Positions 7,532-16,692 of a stretch of 64,000 nt of DNA are shown here, one piece after another. Below the pieces are notes generated by a model. The model was not told the origin of the DNA, made no database searches, and worked only from the letters and a program-made list of their open reading frames with translations. A program made the position numbers and the translations under genes. Source of the stretch: Parvularculaceae bacterium (GTDB lineage Bacteria; Pseudomonadota; Alphaproteobacteria; Caulobacterales; Parvularculaceae); contig JAGRDS010000017.1 in the NCBI GenBank assembly GCA_020446945.1, forward strand, positions 1 through 64,000. The letters are read 5' to 3'. Position 1 is the stretch's first letter, and each line of letters begins with the position of its first letter.

Positions 7532-8644
7532 CTAGCCGATCGCTTCAAGCGGATCGACATATGGCAAGCCGAGCGCCTCGGCGACCGCCTTGTGCGTGAC
7601 CTTGCCCGCGTGAACGTTAAGGCCGTTGCGTAAGTGCTTGTTTTTCCTCAGTGCGTCGAGCCCCTGATCGGCGAGTTGGAGGCCGAACGCCAGCGTCGCA
7701 TTGTTGAGCGCATGAGAAGAGGTCATCGGCACTGCGCCCGGCATGTTGGCGACGCAGTAATGAACGACGCCCTCGACCACATAGGTCGGCTCGGCATGGG
7801 TCGTCGCCTTCGAAGTTTCAAAGCATCCGCCCTGGTCGATCGAGACATCGACGAGAACGGCGCCCTTTTTCATGCCTTTCAGCATATCGCGCGTGATAAG
7901 CTTCGGCGCCGAGGCGCCCGGGATCAAAACGGCGCCGACGACGACATCGGCCTGATCCGCCTCTTCCGCGAGGGCTTCAAAGGTCGAGTAGCGCGTTTTG
8001 ACGGTCCCTTTGAAAATGTCGTCGAGATAGGCGAGACGCCGCAGGCTTCGATCGAGGATGGTGACGTCGGCGCCGAGGCCGACCGCCATTTTGGCCGCAT
8101 GCGTGCCGACGACGCCGCCGCCAATGATCATGACCTTCGCTGGGAGAACCCCCGGTACGCCGCCCATCAACAGGCCGCGACCGCCCTGGGGCGCGGTGAG
8201 GGCGTAGGCCGCCGCCTGGACGGAAAGCCGGCCCGCCACCTCACTCATCGGCGCGAGCAGGGGAAGCCCGCCATGATCGTCCGTCACCGTTTCATAGGCG
8301 ACGCCCGTCGCGCCGGATTTCAGCAGCCCCTTGGTCTGTTCCGGGTCGGGCGCGAGATGGAGATAGGTGTAAAGGATCTGCCCTTCGCGAAGCTGGACAT
8401 ATTCCGAAGGCTGGGGCTCTTTCACTTTAACGATCATGTCGTTTTCGGCGAAAATGGTTTTGGCGTCCGGCGCAATCGATGCGCCCGCCGCCCGATAGTC
8501 GTCGTCGCTGGCGTTGATGCCGACGCCGCCATTCGTTTCGACCATCACCTTGTGTCCATGCGCGACATATTCACGGACCGATCCCGGTGTCATTCCGACC
8601 CTGAATTCATTGTTCTTGATTTCTTTTGGCACGCCGACGCGCAT
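7532..8644 (-). CDS. ald: alanine dehydrogenase
   Basis: 370 aa, the usual length. It catalyses NAD-dependent interconversion of L-alanine with pyruvate plus ammonia in the cytoplasm. The start ATG at 8644 follows AGGGAG and gives the family N-terminus [20 protein letters not shown]. Other signatures are [18 protein letters not shown], the catalytic His region, the NAD-binding [20 protein letters not shown] and the C-terminal [19 protein letters not shown]. It is monocistronic. The assignment is secure. Confidence 0.95.
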   Translation of the reverse strand: MRVGVPKEIKNNEFRVGMTPGSVREYVAHGHKVMVETNGGVGINASDDDYRAAGASIAPDAKTIFAENDMIVKVKEPQPSEYVQLREGQILYTYLHLAPDPEQTKGLLKSGATGVAYETVTDDHGGLPLLAPMSEVAGRLSVQAAAYALTAPQGGRGLLMGGVPGVLPAKVMIIGGGVVGTHAAKMAVGLGADVTILDRSLRRLAYLDDIFKGTVKTRYSTFEALAEEADQADVVVGAVLIPGASAPKLITRDMLKGMKKGAVLVDVSIDQGGCFETSKATTHAEPTYVVEGVVHYCVANMPGAVPMTSSHALNNATLAFGLQLADQGLDALRKNKHLRNGLNVHAGKVTHKAVAEALGLPYVDPLEAIG

Positions 8645-8829
8645 GGTATCGCTCCCTCTAGTGAATTTGCGCTCATCTAGCAGATTATCGCGCAAAGCAA
8701 AATGAATTCGACCGGATTTTCATCCCCCCTGCAACAATGTCGCGCCCCTCGCCGGTTTATCGCGCGAAACGGCCTTCCTCGGGCTGGGCGGGTGCGGCTA
8801 GGGCGCGGCTGGCTCCGCTTTTGCATCCC

Positions 8830-8847
8830 GACGTTCGAACGTCTTTT
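8830..8847. promoter_or_regulatory. 14-bp palindrome followed by TTTT
   Basis: GACGTTCGAACGTC (8830-8843) is a perfect palindrome ending 15 bases before the GTG start of the PilZ gene and followed by TTTTATT. It could be an operator or a weak terminator with a 5-bp stem. The two cannot be told apart by eye. Confidence 0.35.
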
Positions 8848-8858
8848 ATTCAGACAGG

Positions 8859-9254
8859 GTGGCGAGCATTTTCAGTCTAGCAAAAAATTCGAAACGCAAG
8901 CCCGCCGTCGCCGATAATTCGGCGGCGGAAGAATGGAGCCGCGCCAATGCGCAGAGGCTGCGCACAACCCTCGCCGCAGCGCGCGCCGACGGGCGTCGAA
9001 CGCTTTTGCCTGATGCGCGACAATCGCCGCGTTCGAATTCACGCCATGTAGCAGCGGCTTTGATCTCGGAAAATGAAACGATTACCTGCCGTGTCATTAA
9101 CAAAAGCGCTGACGGCATGCTCCTCGAACTGCTGGAGGAAAAACCCTGTCCGACGGAGTTCGGATTGACGGCGCCGGCGATCGGGTTTGTCGGCATCGTC
9201 CGCCTGCAATGGCGCAGCGGCGCAAATGTCGGGGTATCCATCTGTCGCGCTTGA
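8859..9254 (+). CDS. PilZ-domain protein, putative c-di-GMP binder
   Basis: 131 aa from a GTG start at 8859. The C-terminal 75 residues carry both PilZ signatures: RSNSR (R-x3-R) followed by a strand and CRVINKSADGMLLEL (N/D-x-S-x2-G). The N-terminal 55 residues are basic and unstructured. PilZ domains bind cyclic di-GMP to control motility, adhesion or polysaccharide secretion. No partner gene is adjacent apart from the membrane protein 136 bases downstream. The GTG start has only GGGT before it, so the exact start is uncertain. Confidence 0.7.
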   Translation: MASIFSLAKNSKRKPAVADNSAAEEWSRANAQRLRTTLAAARADGRRTLLPDARQSPRSNSRHVAAALISENETITCRVINKSADGMLLELLEEKPCPTEFGLTAPAIGFVGIVRLQWRSGANVGVSICRA

Positions 9255-9390
9255 GGCTCGTCGCGCAGTAGGCGCTTTTTCGATAAATTCAAATAGAATT
9301 AACCGGGCTTCGAAAACTGCGCGGCAATCGGTTTGCGTCATTGTTTTAGCGATACCATTTGCGTTTACGACAGTTTTTGGAGCCGCACCT

Positions 9391-10128
9391 ATGTTGAATA
9401 CGGATCGCGTGGCATTGCCGGCGCAAATCGAGGTCCGCCTGAAGCGTTCGGCGCAATTCGTCGACAATATCATGGATTTCGCACGCGAGGATCTGATCGG
9501 CTTCAAGCGCCCGCTCGCGGCGACTTTCGCCTTCACCGCGCCTCTCGTGATGGCGTTTGTCTATCAGGTCGGCGGGCTCATCTATTTGTTGCAGACAGGC
9601 GCCAGCTATTTCATCGTCGGATTCGGCGGCCTTTATCTCGTCGGCCGAAACGCCTGGCCGGATCTCGTCGAAAAATTCGATGAAAAAACGGTTGAAAAGC
9701 GGCGCGCGATCGCCGATCTCAAATGCGGTTTCGGCGAGCTTTCATTTCTCAACCTTTCACGCGCGCCGCGCTTTTTCGAGCATGACAACGGCGTTCTCGT
9801 TTTTGCGGACGCCGGCGACTTCCGGACGCTTTTCTTTTCAATCGACAATTCCACCCGCTCGTCGAAACAGGATGAACGCTGGAACCTTTATATCAACGGC
9901 GAACTTGACCGGCGCGTGTGGCGCTGGCTCAGATTGCCCGTAAGTCGCGAAATTGTGAAATTCAGCGCCGAGGCGTCGAAGTTGCAGCGCGTTCAGACCG
10001 ATCCTAGGCGCATTCGCTCGATCGACGCATGGGAAGCGATCAATACCGCGCTCGGCGAGCCGCTTGACGGCGCGGTCATCCACCGCCCGTTCGATGAGGT
10101 CGTGGAATCGGTTGAACGAATGCTATAG
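9391..10128 (+). CDS. membrane protein of unknown function
   Basis: 245 aa from the ATG at 9391, eight bases after GGAG. Two hydrophobic segments lie near residues 44-62 ([17 protein letters not shown]) and 65-85 ([20 protein letters not shown]), followed by a 160-residue soluble domain with a DUF-like alpha/beta composition ([40 protein letters not shown]). It is not recognised. It follows the PilZ gene in the same direction and ends in a strong terminator, so it may share a transcript with PilZ. Confidence 0.7.
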   Translation: MLNTDRVALPAQIEVRLKRSAQFVDNIMDFAREDLIGFKRPLAATFAFTAPLVMAFVYQVGGLIYLLQTGASYFIVGFGGLYLVGRNAWPDLVEKFDEKTVEKRRAIADLKCGFGELSFLNLSRAPRFFEHDNGVLVFADAGDFRTLFFSIDNSTRSSKQDERWNLYINGELDRRVWRWLRLPVSREIVKFSAEASKLQRVQTDPRRIRSIDAWEAINTALGEPLDGAVIHRPFDEVVESVERML

Positions 10129-10157
10129 GGCGGCGGTTCACGCCTGTACCGACGATG

Positions 10158-10189
10158 GGCGCGCGCCGGGCGAACCGGGCGCGCCTTTT
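10158..10189 (+). terminator. rho-independent terminator
   Basis: A long GC stem (GGCGCGC 10158-10164 with GCGCGCC 10179-10185, extended by CCGG/CCGG inside) is followed by TTTT. It lies 30 bases after the membrane-protein stop and before lipA. Confidence 0.75.
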
Positions 10190-10241
10190 GCGTTCTGGCG
10201 GACCCTACCAATCCGGTCCGGCGGCTGCTAGATCGGCGGCC

Positions 10242-11198
10242 ATGACATCGATAATCGACTTCACGCGCCATGAGGGCGGACTGCGCCATCCGGAAAAGCA
10301 AAAGAGGCCGGACGCCCCCCTGCTGCGCAAGCCTTCGTGGATCAGGGTCAAGGCGCCCCTGTCAGGCGGATATGCGGCGACGCGCGAAATCGTGCGGTCG
10401 AAAAACCTTCATACCGTCTGCGAGGAGGCCGCTTGCCCCAATATCGGAGAATGCTGGTCGAAGAAGCACGCCACCATGATGATCATGGGCGACACCTGCA
10501 CGCGGGCCTGCGCCTTTTGCAACGTCAAAACCGGATTGCCGAAGGCGCTCGACGTCGATGAACCTTCCAATGTCGCGCGCGCGGTTGCGGAAATGGAGCT
10601 TTCGCATGTCGTCATTACTTCGGTCGACCGCGACGATCTCGTGGATGGCGGCGCGGATCATTTCGCGAAAGTCGTCCGGGCCATTCGTTCTGAAGTTCCG
10701 AACACGTCAATCGAAATTCTGACGCCGGATTTTCTGCGCAAGGACGGCGCGGCGGAAGTCGTCATCGATTCAAAGCCGGACGTGTTCAATCACAATCTGG
10801 AAACGGTTCCGCGGCTCTATCTTTCTATCCGGCCGGGCGCGCGATATTACCATTCCCTGCGCCTGCTTGAGCGCGTCAAGGAGCGCGATAGCGACATGTT
10901 CACCAAGTCCGGCCTGATGGTCGGGCTCGGCGAAACGCGCGAGGAAGTAATGCAGGTCATGGACGATATGCGTTCGGCCGGCGTCGATTTCATCACCATC
11001 GGTCAATATCTTCAGCCGACCCGAAAGCACGCGGCGATCGACCGCTTCGTGACGCCCGACGAATTCAATTCCTACGAGACGATCGCGCGGGCGAAAGGTT
11101 TCCTGATGGTCGCTTCGAGCCCGTTGACGCGATCCTCGCACCATGCCGGCGAAGATTTCGCGTGTTTGAAGGCGGCGCGGGCGCATACGCACAGATAA
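10242..11198 (+). CDS. lipA: lipoyl synthase
   Basis: 318 aa. This radical-SAM enzyme inserts two sulfurs into octanoyl groups on the E2/GcvH proteins. Both cluster motifs are present: the auxiliary [12 protein letters not shown], which is sacrificed for sulfur, and the radical-[11 protein letters not shown]. The C-terminal [10 protein letters not shown] supplies the serine ligand of the auxiliary cluster. The start ATG at 10242 gives [13 protein letters not shown]; an upstream in-frame ATG is rejected because it falls in the terminator. The neighbouring COQ10/RatA-like gene is a common alphaproteobacterial companion. Confidence 0.96.
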   Translation: MTSIIDFTRHEGGLRHPEKQKRPDAPLLRKPSWIRVKAPLSGGYAATREIVRSKNLHTVCEEAACPNIGECWSKKHATMMIMGDTCTRACAFCNVKTGLPKALDVDEPSNVARAVAEMELSHVVITSVDRDDLVDGGADHFAKVVRAIRSEVPNTSIEILTPDFLRKDGAAEVVIDSKPDVFNHNLETVPRLYLSIRPGARYYHSLRLLERVKERDSDMFTKSGLMVGLGETREEVMQVMDDMRSAGVDFITIGQYLQPTRKHAAIDRFVTPDEFNSYETIARAKGFLMVASSPLTRSSHHAGEDFACLKAARAHTHR

Positions 11199-11242
11199 TC
11201 GCGCCGGCGAACGGGCGGCATGAAAAAGACTGACCAGATTTT

Positions 11243-11932
11243 ATGATCCAGCTTTTTGATCTTGCGCTCAAAGACGAGGCGGTTCGCCCCAGCCCATATT
11301 GCTGGATGGTGAAGTTTGCGCTGCTTCACAAAGGGCTCGCTTTCGAAACGCGGACCGTTCCGTTCGCCGACAAATCGAAATATCCCGATCCTGATTACGG
11401 CAAGGTGCCCGTCCTTTCCTGCGACGGCGAACTGGTCAGGGACAGTCAGGCGATCGCCAGATGGCTCGACAGGAAGTTTCCGCAGAACCCGCTCGCCGGC
11501 TCGAAGGCCGAATGGGCGGCGGCCGAATTTTATCTGGCCTGGGCCGGCGCCAATCTTTTTCCGCCGATCGGGCGGCTGATCGTTCTGAAAATCCTGGAAC
11601 ACGCGCGCGATGACGACAAGGACTATTTTCGTTCATCGCGAGAGGCGCGGTTCGGCGGGCCGCTTGAAGCGTATGCTTCGACCCCCGGCGCCGGGCAGGC
11701 GATAGAGAACGCGCTGACTGTTCTCGGCAAGCCGCTGGAGAATTCGAGATATCTGGGCGGAGCGGCGCCCAGCCTTTTCGATTACATCGTATTTTCCGCC
11801 TTCATGTGGCAGCGCTCCGTGACTTTGGCGGAACTCTATGAGACGCCGGCGGCGGTGATCGCCTGGCGCGAAAGAATGCTCGACCTGTTCGGCGGCTATG
11901 CGCGAAACGCCAAATGCGCCGAGGCGAAGTGA
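11243..11932 (+). CDS. glutathione S-transferase family protein
   Basis: 229 aa. The N-terminal thioredoxin-like half has SPYCWMVKFALLHKGL and the conserved Pro turn before VLSCDGELVRDSQAIARWLD, with the Glu/Asp-Ser that holds the glutathione gamma-glutamyl group. The C-terminal helical half has LGGAAPSLFDYIVFSAFMW, the GST N-capping/D-box region. The substrate is unknown. It overlaps the next gene by 4 bases (GTGA). Confidence 0.85.
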   Translation: MIQLFDLALKDEAVRPSPYCWMVKFALLHKGLAFETRTVPFADKSKYPDPDYGKVPVLSCDGELVRDSQAIARWLDRKFPQNPLAGSKAEWAAAEFYLAWAGANLFPPIGRLIVLKILEHARDDDKDYFRSSREARFGGPLEAYASTPGAGQAIENALTVLGKPLENSRYLGGAAPSLFDYIVFSAFMWQRSVTLAELYETPAAVIAWRERMLDLFGGYARNAKCAEAK

Positions 11933-12393
11933 CCGCACGGAAGCAGTCTACGCGCGTACCCTATTCGGCGGCCGAGATGTTCGCGCTGGTCGCGGACATA
12001 GAACGCTATCCGGAATTTTTGCCCTGGTGCGTCGCGTTGCGCGTCGCCGAGCGCCGGCGCGAAGACTGTCTTGAACATATCGTTGCGGATATGGCGGTCG
12101 CATACAAAGTCTTTCGCGAGCGGTTTCGAAGTCTCGTCCGGCTCGACCACGCCTCGCGTACGATCGATGTCGAATATTTGGACGGGCCGTTTCGCACGCT
12201 GGCGAACGCCTGGAGGTTCCTGGACGAGCCCGGCGGCGGTTCGATCGTCGAATTCTCGATCGAGTTCGAATTCCGGAACCGGCTCCTTCAGGCGACGGCG
12301 CATTCCGTTTTTGAGAAAGCATTTGTTAAGATGTCGGACGCTTTCGTCGAACGCGCCTATAAAGTTTACGGAAATTCATCTTATCCCGCTTAA
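11929..12393 (+). CDS. COQ10/RatA-like START-domain protein
   Basis: 154 aa from a GTG at 11929 overlapping the GST stop; an in-frame ATG lies five codons upstream. The sequence is typical of the polyketide-cyclase/COQ10 group: STRVPYSAAEMFALVADIER, YPEFLPWC near the start, LDGPFRTLANAWRFLD in the middle, and a C-terminal helix ending FVERAYKVYG. Mitochondrial COQ10 carries ubiquinone. The enterobacterial homologue RatA was described as an anti-ribosome-association toxin. In an alphaproteobacterium next to lipA, the quinone-carrier role seems more likely, but this is inference. Confidence 0.85.
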   Translation: MTARKQSTRVPYSAAEMFALVADIERYPEFLPWCVALRVAERRREDCLEHIVADMAVAYKVFRERFRSLVRLDHASRTIDVEYLDGPFRTLANAWRFLDEPGGGSIVEFSIEFEFRNRLLQATAHSVFEKAFVKMSDAFVERAYKVYGNSSYPA

Positions 12394-12422
12394 ATCCCGC
12401 CTTACGAGTTTGAGGATGGGCG

Positions 12423-14702
12423 ATGAGCGAAACGATCTACGGCGGCCGGCGGGAATCTGCGTTTTCAGCGTTCGCGGCGCCTGCATTTACGGCGGCGATA
12501 TTCGCAAGCGCCTGGCTTCTTTTCGGCGTCCAGCCGCTCTTTACGAAAATGGCCTTGCCCGTGCTCGGCGGCGCGCCGAATGTCTGGAACACCGCGATGG
12601 TGTTTTTTCAGGCGGTGCTGCTGCTTGGTTATGTCTACGCGCATCTCCTGTCATCGCGGTTCGCCTTTCGCACGCAAGTCTACATTCACCTGTGCGTCAT
12701 GGCCGTTGGAATGCTCTTTCTTCCAATTGCGCTCGGCGCCGACATTGAGCCGCCAAAGGAAGGGGCGCAGGCGTTCTGGCTGATCGGATTAATGGCGATG
12801 ACGATCGGCGCGCCGTTTTTCGCCCTGTCGGCGAATGCGCCGCTTTTGCAACGCTGGTTTTCGCTGAGCGGCCACAGGCAGGCGCATGACCCATATTTTC
12901 TATACGCCGCTAGCAATATCGGATCGCTGGCGTCCCTGCTTTTGTATCCGATACTGCTTGAGCCGCTGATCGGCGTCGCCGATCAATCGCGTCTGTGGAC
13001 AATCGGCTTCGTGTTAATGGCCGGTCTGATCGCGATCTCCTCCAGCTGCATTCGCGAGCCGATAGCCGCCGGCTCCGTTTCGCCACAAGCGGGTAAGACG
13101 GAGGAAAGGGAAGCAACAAATCCCATCTGGTGGATCGTGACGGCGATCGCGCCCTCCGGCCTGATGCTGTCGGTGACCGCGCATCTGACGACGAACGTCG
13201 CGCCGACGCCGATGTTGTGGATAGCGCCGCTTGCGCTTTATCTCCTGAGTTTCGTTCTCGTGTTCGGCGCGCGCGGCGAAAGCTGGCGCCGGCGCGCCGT
13301 ATCTGCGCTGCCGTTCGCGATCATCGTTTCGGCGATCGCTGACGCGCTGATCGTGAATGACCCGCTGATGGCGTCTTTGCCGCCGCTCGGACTTTATTTC
13401 ATCGCGGCGATCGCATGCCACGGCGAACTCGCCCGCCGGCGCCCGGGGCCAGCGCTTTTGACGAAATTCTATCTCTTTATGTCTCTCGGCGGCGTAATCG
13501 GCGGGGCTTTCGTCGCGCTCGCCGCGCCAATGATTTTTCCCGATCTGTACGAATATCCGCTGCTGGTCGTATTGTCGGCGCTCGTTGTGACCGGTTCAGC
13601 GCATGGTTTGCGTTCTGCAAACTGGAAATCAGTCTCGATCCTTTTGTGCGCCGCCGTTTTCGGGCTTGGATCCGGCGCTGCGCCTGACGGGTCTGCGAAT
13701 ATATTTCTCGCGCTGAATGTTCTGTTCGTTTTCGGCGCGGCCTATCTCGTCTGGAGGTTTCGCACATATCCGGTTCTCGGCGCGCTCGCTGTTTTTATCC
13801 TGCTCGCAAATTCCATGGCGGTGCGCGATGAGATGCGCAACGGCTATCGCGAACTGATCGAACGGGAAAGAAGCTTTTTCGGCGTCACGAAAGTTTATCG
13901 AGCGGATACGCCGAACGGGCCGGTGCACATGCTGATGCATGGCGCGATAATTCATAATTTGCAGTTGCAGGACGAAGCATTCGAAAAGACGCCGCTCGCA
14001 TATTTCTCCGATGAGGGTCCGTTCGGGCAGGTGATCGACGCGCTTCGAACGCGCAAGACCAGGCTGGACATCGCCGTGGTCGGCCTTGGCGCGGGCGCGC
14101 TCGCCTGTTTCGCCGCGCCAGGCGATAGCTGGGTGTTCTACGAACTCGATCCGCGGGTGGCGAAAATCGCCCAAAGCCCGGACAAATTCTCCTATCTGGA
14201 GCGGTGTGCGCCGAACGCCTCGATTTCTATCGGCGATGCGCGCCTTGCGCTCGACGCGGAGGTGAAGGCGGGCGCACGCAAACGCGACCTCATCATCATC
14301 GACGCCTTTTCATCGGATTCGATTCCCGCCCATCTGATAACGCGCGAGGCGCTGTCGCTGTATCGCAGCCGGTTGAAACCGGGCGGCGTCGTCTTTTTTC
14401 ATACGTCGAACCGCTATCTCGATGTTGTTTCCGTCGCCGTGCGGCTCGCGCAGGACGCCGGTCTTTCCTACCGGGTCATCCGCTACGAACCCGATGACGG
14501 CGATCCGCTGGCGACGATGAAGTCGCAGACGCTGGCCGTTATTGTCGGCGATGAAGCGAGCCTTGAAGGACTGGACGGAGCAGGCGCCGGCTGGACGCAG
14601 GAACCGCCGAGCCCGCTGGTCGGCGTCTGGACGGATGATTATTCGAATATCCTGAGCGCGCTCGTCGCCTTCATCATGCGCGATACGGCGTCGGCGCGCT
14701 GA
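12423..14702 (+). CDS. membrane-fused spermidine-synthase-like protein
   Basis: 759 aa. The first 450 or so residues form about 12 TM helices with an MFS-like pattern (SAWLLFGVQPLFTKMALPVL near the start). The last 270 residues are a spermidine-synthase-type Rossmann fold: AVVGLGAGALACFA for AdoMet binding, VFYELDPRVAKIA with the acidic residue after strand 2, GDARLALD, and DLIIIDAFSSDSIPAHL. Such fusions are widespread in proteobacteria; their reaction is not established and may act on a membrane-linked amine. It starts 29 bases after the COQ10-like gene and ends 6 bases from the convergent pncC. Confidence 0.85.
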   Translation: MSETIYGGRRESAFSAFAAPAFTAAIFASAWLLFGVQPLFTKMALPVLGGAPNVWNTAMVFFQAVLLLGYVYAHLLSSRFAFRTQVYIHLCVMAVGMLFLPIALGADIEPPKEGAQAFWLIGLMAMTIGAPFFALSANAPLLQRWFSLSGHRQAHDPYFLYAASNIGSLASLLLYPILLEPLIGVADQSRLWTIGFVLMAGLIAISSSCIREPIAAGSVSPQAGKTEEREATNPIWWIVTAIAPSGLMLSVTAHLTTNVAPTPMLWIAPLALYLLSFVLVFGARGESWRRRAVSALPFAIIVSAIADALIVNDPLMASLPPLGLYFIAAIACHGELARRRPGPALLTKFYLFMSLGGVIGGAFVALAAPMIFPDLYEYPLLVVLSALVVTGSAHGLRSANWKSVSILLCAAVFGLGSGAAPDGSANIFLALNVLFVFGAAYLVWRFRTYPVLGALAVFILLANSMAVRDEMRNGYRELIERERSFFGVTKVYRADTPNGPVHMLMHGAIIHNLQLQDEAFEKTPLAYFSDEGPFGQVIDALRTRKTRLDIAVVGLGAGALACFAAPGDSWVFYELDPRVAKIAQSPDKFSYLERCAPNASISIGDARLALDAEVKAGARKRDLIIIDAFSSDSIPAHLITREALSLYRSRLKPGGVVFFHTSNRYLDVVSVAVRLAQDAGLSYRVIRYEPDDGDPLATMKSQTLAVIVGDEASLEGLDGAGAGWTQEPPSPLVGVWTDDYSNILSALVAFIMRDTASAR

Positions 14703-14708
14703 GAGCGG

Positions 14709-15200
14709 TCACATTGCGCGCAACAAAAGCATAAGCGCAGTTTGCGCCGCGCGCATCCGGACGAAACCGCGATCGCCATCGGTGAATACGCGCCTTTCCG
14801 CGCGCGCGGATCGCCCCTTCGCGGCGAGGGCGAACCAGACGAGGCCGACCGGCTTTCTATCGGTTCCCCCGCCCGGGCCGGCGATGCCGGTGATCGAAAC
14901 GGCGATATCGGCGCGCGAACGCTCAAGCGCGCCGTTCGCCATGGCGCAGGCCGTTTGCCGGCTCACCGCGCCGAAGGTCTCTATGATGGCGGGCGGCGCG
15001 CCAAGCATCTCGGCTTTCGCCTCATTCGAATAGGTGACGAAGCCGCGATCGAACACCGCCGACGATCCCGGAACATCGGTTATCGCGGCCGCGACCATGC
15101 CGCCCGTGCAGGATTCGGCCGTTGCGAGCATCAGCCCTTCCGCGCCGGCCTTGTCGACGATGCGTTCGGCGAGCAACCAGATATGGCGAGGGAACCTCAT
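14709..15200 (-). CDS. pncC: CinA-type nicotinamide-nucleotide amidase
   Basis: 163 aa, the size of stand-alone PncC. The enzyme deamidates nicotinamide mononucleotide to nicotinic acid mononucleotide in NAD recycling. Signatures are TAESCTGGMVAAAITDVPGS with the catalytic Ser, RGFVTYSNEAK and VSITGIAGPGGGTDRKPVG. The ATG at 15200 overlaps the stop of the DUF2007 gene by 4 bases, and an upstream in-frame extension is rejected. It is last in the ispDF - DUF2007 - pncC chain. Confidence 0.92.
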   Translation of the reverse strand: MRFPRHIWLLAERIVDKAGAEGLMLATAESCTGGMVAAAITDVPGSSAVFDRGFVTYSNEAKAEMLGAPPAIIETFGAVSRQTACAMANGALERSRADIAVSITGIAGPGGGTDRKPVGLVWFALAAKGRSARAERRVFTDGDRGFVRMRAAQTALMLLLRAM

Positions 15201-15424
15201 CTTGCGGGCCCCAGCTCTTCGGCGAGATCGGCGTCGCTCAAAAGGCGGCGCGCGCAATCCTCGTCTTCCTCGGCGATCAGCACGCGGCGCGGAAATGCGC
15301 CGATCGAGCCTTCGACGACGGATATGTTCCGGTCCGCGATGTAAAAAGACAAGCCGGCTTCGCTCAGCAGCGCTTCGACATAGGAAAGCAGTGCGGGATT
15401 ATTCGTGCGCAGGAGTTCCTTCAT
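15197..15424 (-). CDS. DUF2007 putative signal-transducing protein
   Basis: 75 aa starting at the ATG 15424, which overlaps the ispDF stop by one base (TGATG). The sequence [20 protein letters not shown], then VVEGSIGAFPRRVLIAEEDE and a C-terminal ARRLL, is the DUF2007 pattern. This small alpha/beta domain is called a putative prokaryotic signal transducer, with no proven role. It is sandwiched by overlaps between ispDF and pncC and so is almost certainly translationally coupled. Confidence 0.85.
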   Translation of the reverse strand: MKELLRTNNPALLSYVEALLSEAGLSFYIADRNISVVEGSIGAFPRRVLIAEEDEDCARRLLSDADLAEELGPAR

Positions 15425-16623
15425 CAATTATCCCGCGCATCAAGGCGAACAGTCGCAGTCGCGAGCGCGGCGACGCCTTCGCGCCGGCCGGCGAAACCCA
15501 GCTGTTCCGTTGTCGTCGCCTTTACTGAAACGCGATCCGGCGCGATCTGCAGGATTTGCGCAAGCGCCTCTCGCATGACGTTGCGGTGCGGGCCGATTTT
15601 CGGCGCCTCGCAGATAAGCGTCACGTCGCAATGGGTGATCGCCCCGCCTTTTTCACCGACAAGCTCGCGCGCTTTTTCCAGGAACACGCGCGAGGGTGCG
15701 CCTTTCCATTTCGGCTCAGACGGCGGGAAATGATCGCCGATATCGCCTTCGCCGATTGCGCCCAGGATGGCGTCGGTGAGGGCGTGCATACCCGCGTCCG
15801 CATCGGAATGGCCTTTCAGCTTCCTGTCATGCGGAATTGAAACGCCGCAGAGGATTACGGCGTCGCCGGGTTCGAATTCATGCACGTCAAACCCGTGTCC
15901 GGTGCGAAACTCATTCATGGCTCTTTTCCTGCCGAGAAGAATTTCGGCCATCCCGAAATCTTCGGCCTGCGTTATTTTCATATTGTCCGGCGAACCGGCG
16001 ACGAGGCGCACCTTGATCCCGGCGCGTTCGGCGACCGCGGCGTCGTCCGTCAATGTTTCGCCTTTCGCGGCGCGGTGCGCGGCCAATATCGCCTCATAGC
16101 CGAAACCCTGCGGCGTCTGCGCCCGCCATAACCGGTCGCGCGGGATCGTCGTCTCGATAAAAGGATGCGCCCCGGCGTCCGCTTTCTTAAGCGTGTCGAA
16201 CACAGGTAACGCCGCAACGGCGCCGCCCTCGCGCGCGGCGCAATCGATGACGCGCAGGATCGTCGCCTCATCAATGAAAGGCCGCGCCGCATCGTGGATG
16301 AGGACGATTTCCGGCTTCTCCGATTCAACGCTTTCGAGGCCGATCCGAACGCTGTCCTGGCGTTCATCGCCGCCCGTAACAGGGGGTAGAAGTTTGCCCG
16401 CCCCGCAAATCTCCTTCATCGCATCGGCGTAAAGGGCGCCGTCATCGGCATGAATGATGACGCGCACGGCGTCTATCCGGGGATGAGCCAGAAACGCCTT
16501 CGCAGTCCGCGCAAGGACCGTCTCGCCGGCGAGCATCCGGTACTGTTTCGGTCCGCCCGCGCCGGCGCGCGCGCCGCGTCCTGCGGCGACGATTATTGCG
16601 ATCGTTTTCGGTCGTGCGGGCAT
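15424..16623 (-). CDS. ispDF: bifunctional MEP cytidylyltransferase / MECDP synthase
   Basis: 399 aa. Residues 1-225 are IspD ([20 protein letters not shown] for CTP binding; HDAARPFI), which makes CDP-methylerythritol. Residues 238-395 are IspF ([13 protein letters not shown] with Asp-x-His metal ligands; [38 protein letters not shown]), which makes the cyclodiphosphate. Both act in the MEP isoprenoid pathway. The fusion is characteristic of alphaproteobacteria and some epsilonproteobacteria. It is divergent from dusB, whose ATG is 69 bases away. Confidence 0.96.
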   Translation of the reverse strand: MPARPKTIAIIVAAGRGARAGAGGPKQYRMLAGETVLARTAKAFLAHPRIDAVRVIIHADDGALYADAMKEICGAGKLLPPVTGGDERQDSVRIGLESVESEKPEIVLIHDAARPFIDEATILRVIDCAAREGGAVAALPVFDTLKKADAGAHPFIETTIPRDRLWRAQTPQGFGYEAILAAHRAAKGETLTDDAAVAERAGIKVRLVAGSPDNMKITQAEDFGMAEILLGRKRAMNEFRTGHGFDVHEFEPGDAVILCGVSIPHDRKLKGHSDADAGMHALTDAILGAIGEGDIGDHFPPSEPKWKGAPSRVFLEKARELVGEKGGAITHCDVTLICEAPKIGPHRNVMREALAQILQIAPDRVSVKATTTEQLGFAGRREGVAALATATVRLDARDN

Positions 16624-16692
16624 GAAAACTCGATATCGTCTTTTTGTGCGGGCTTTTCATGGCGGGAAATAACGGATAGCGAAAGCCCCGTT

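Noticed and set aside
7634..8680. 348-aa plus-strand frame opposite alanine dehydrogenase
   Set aside because: It is antisense to a secure gene, with no recognisable motif.
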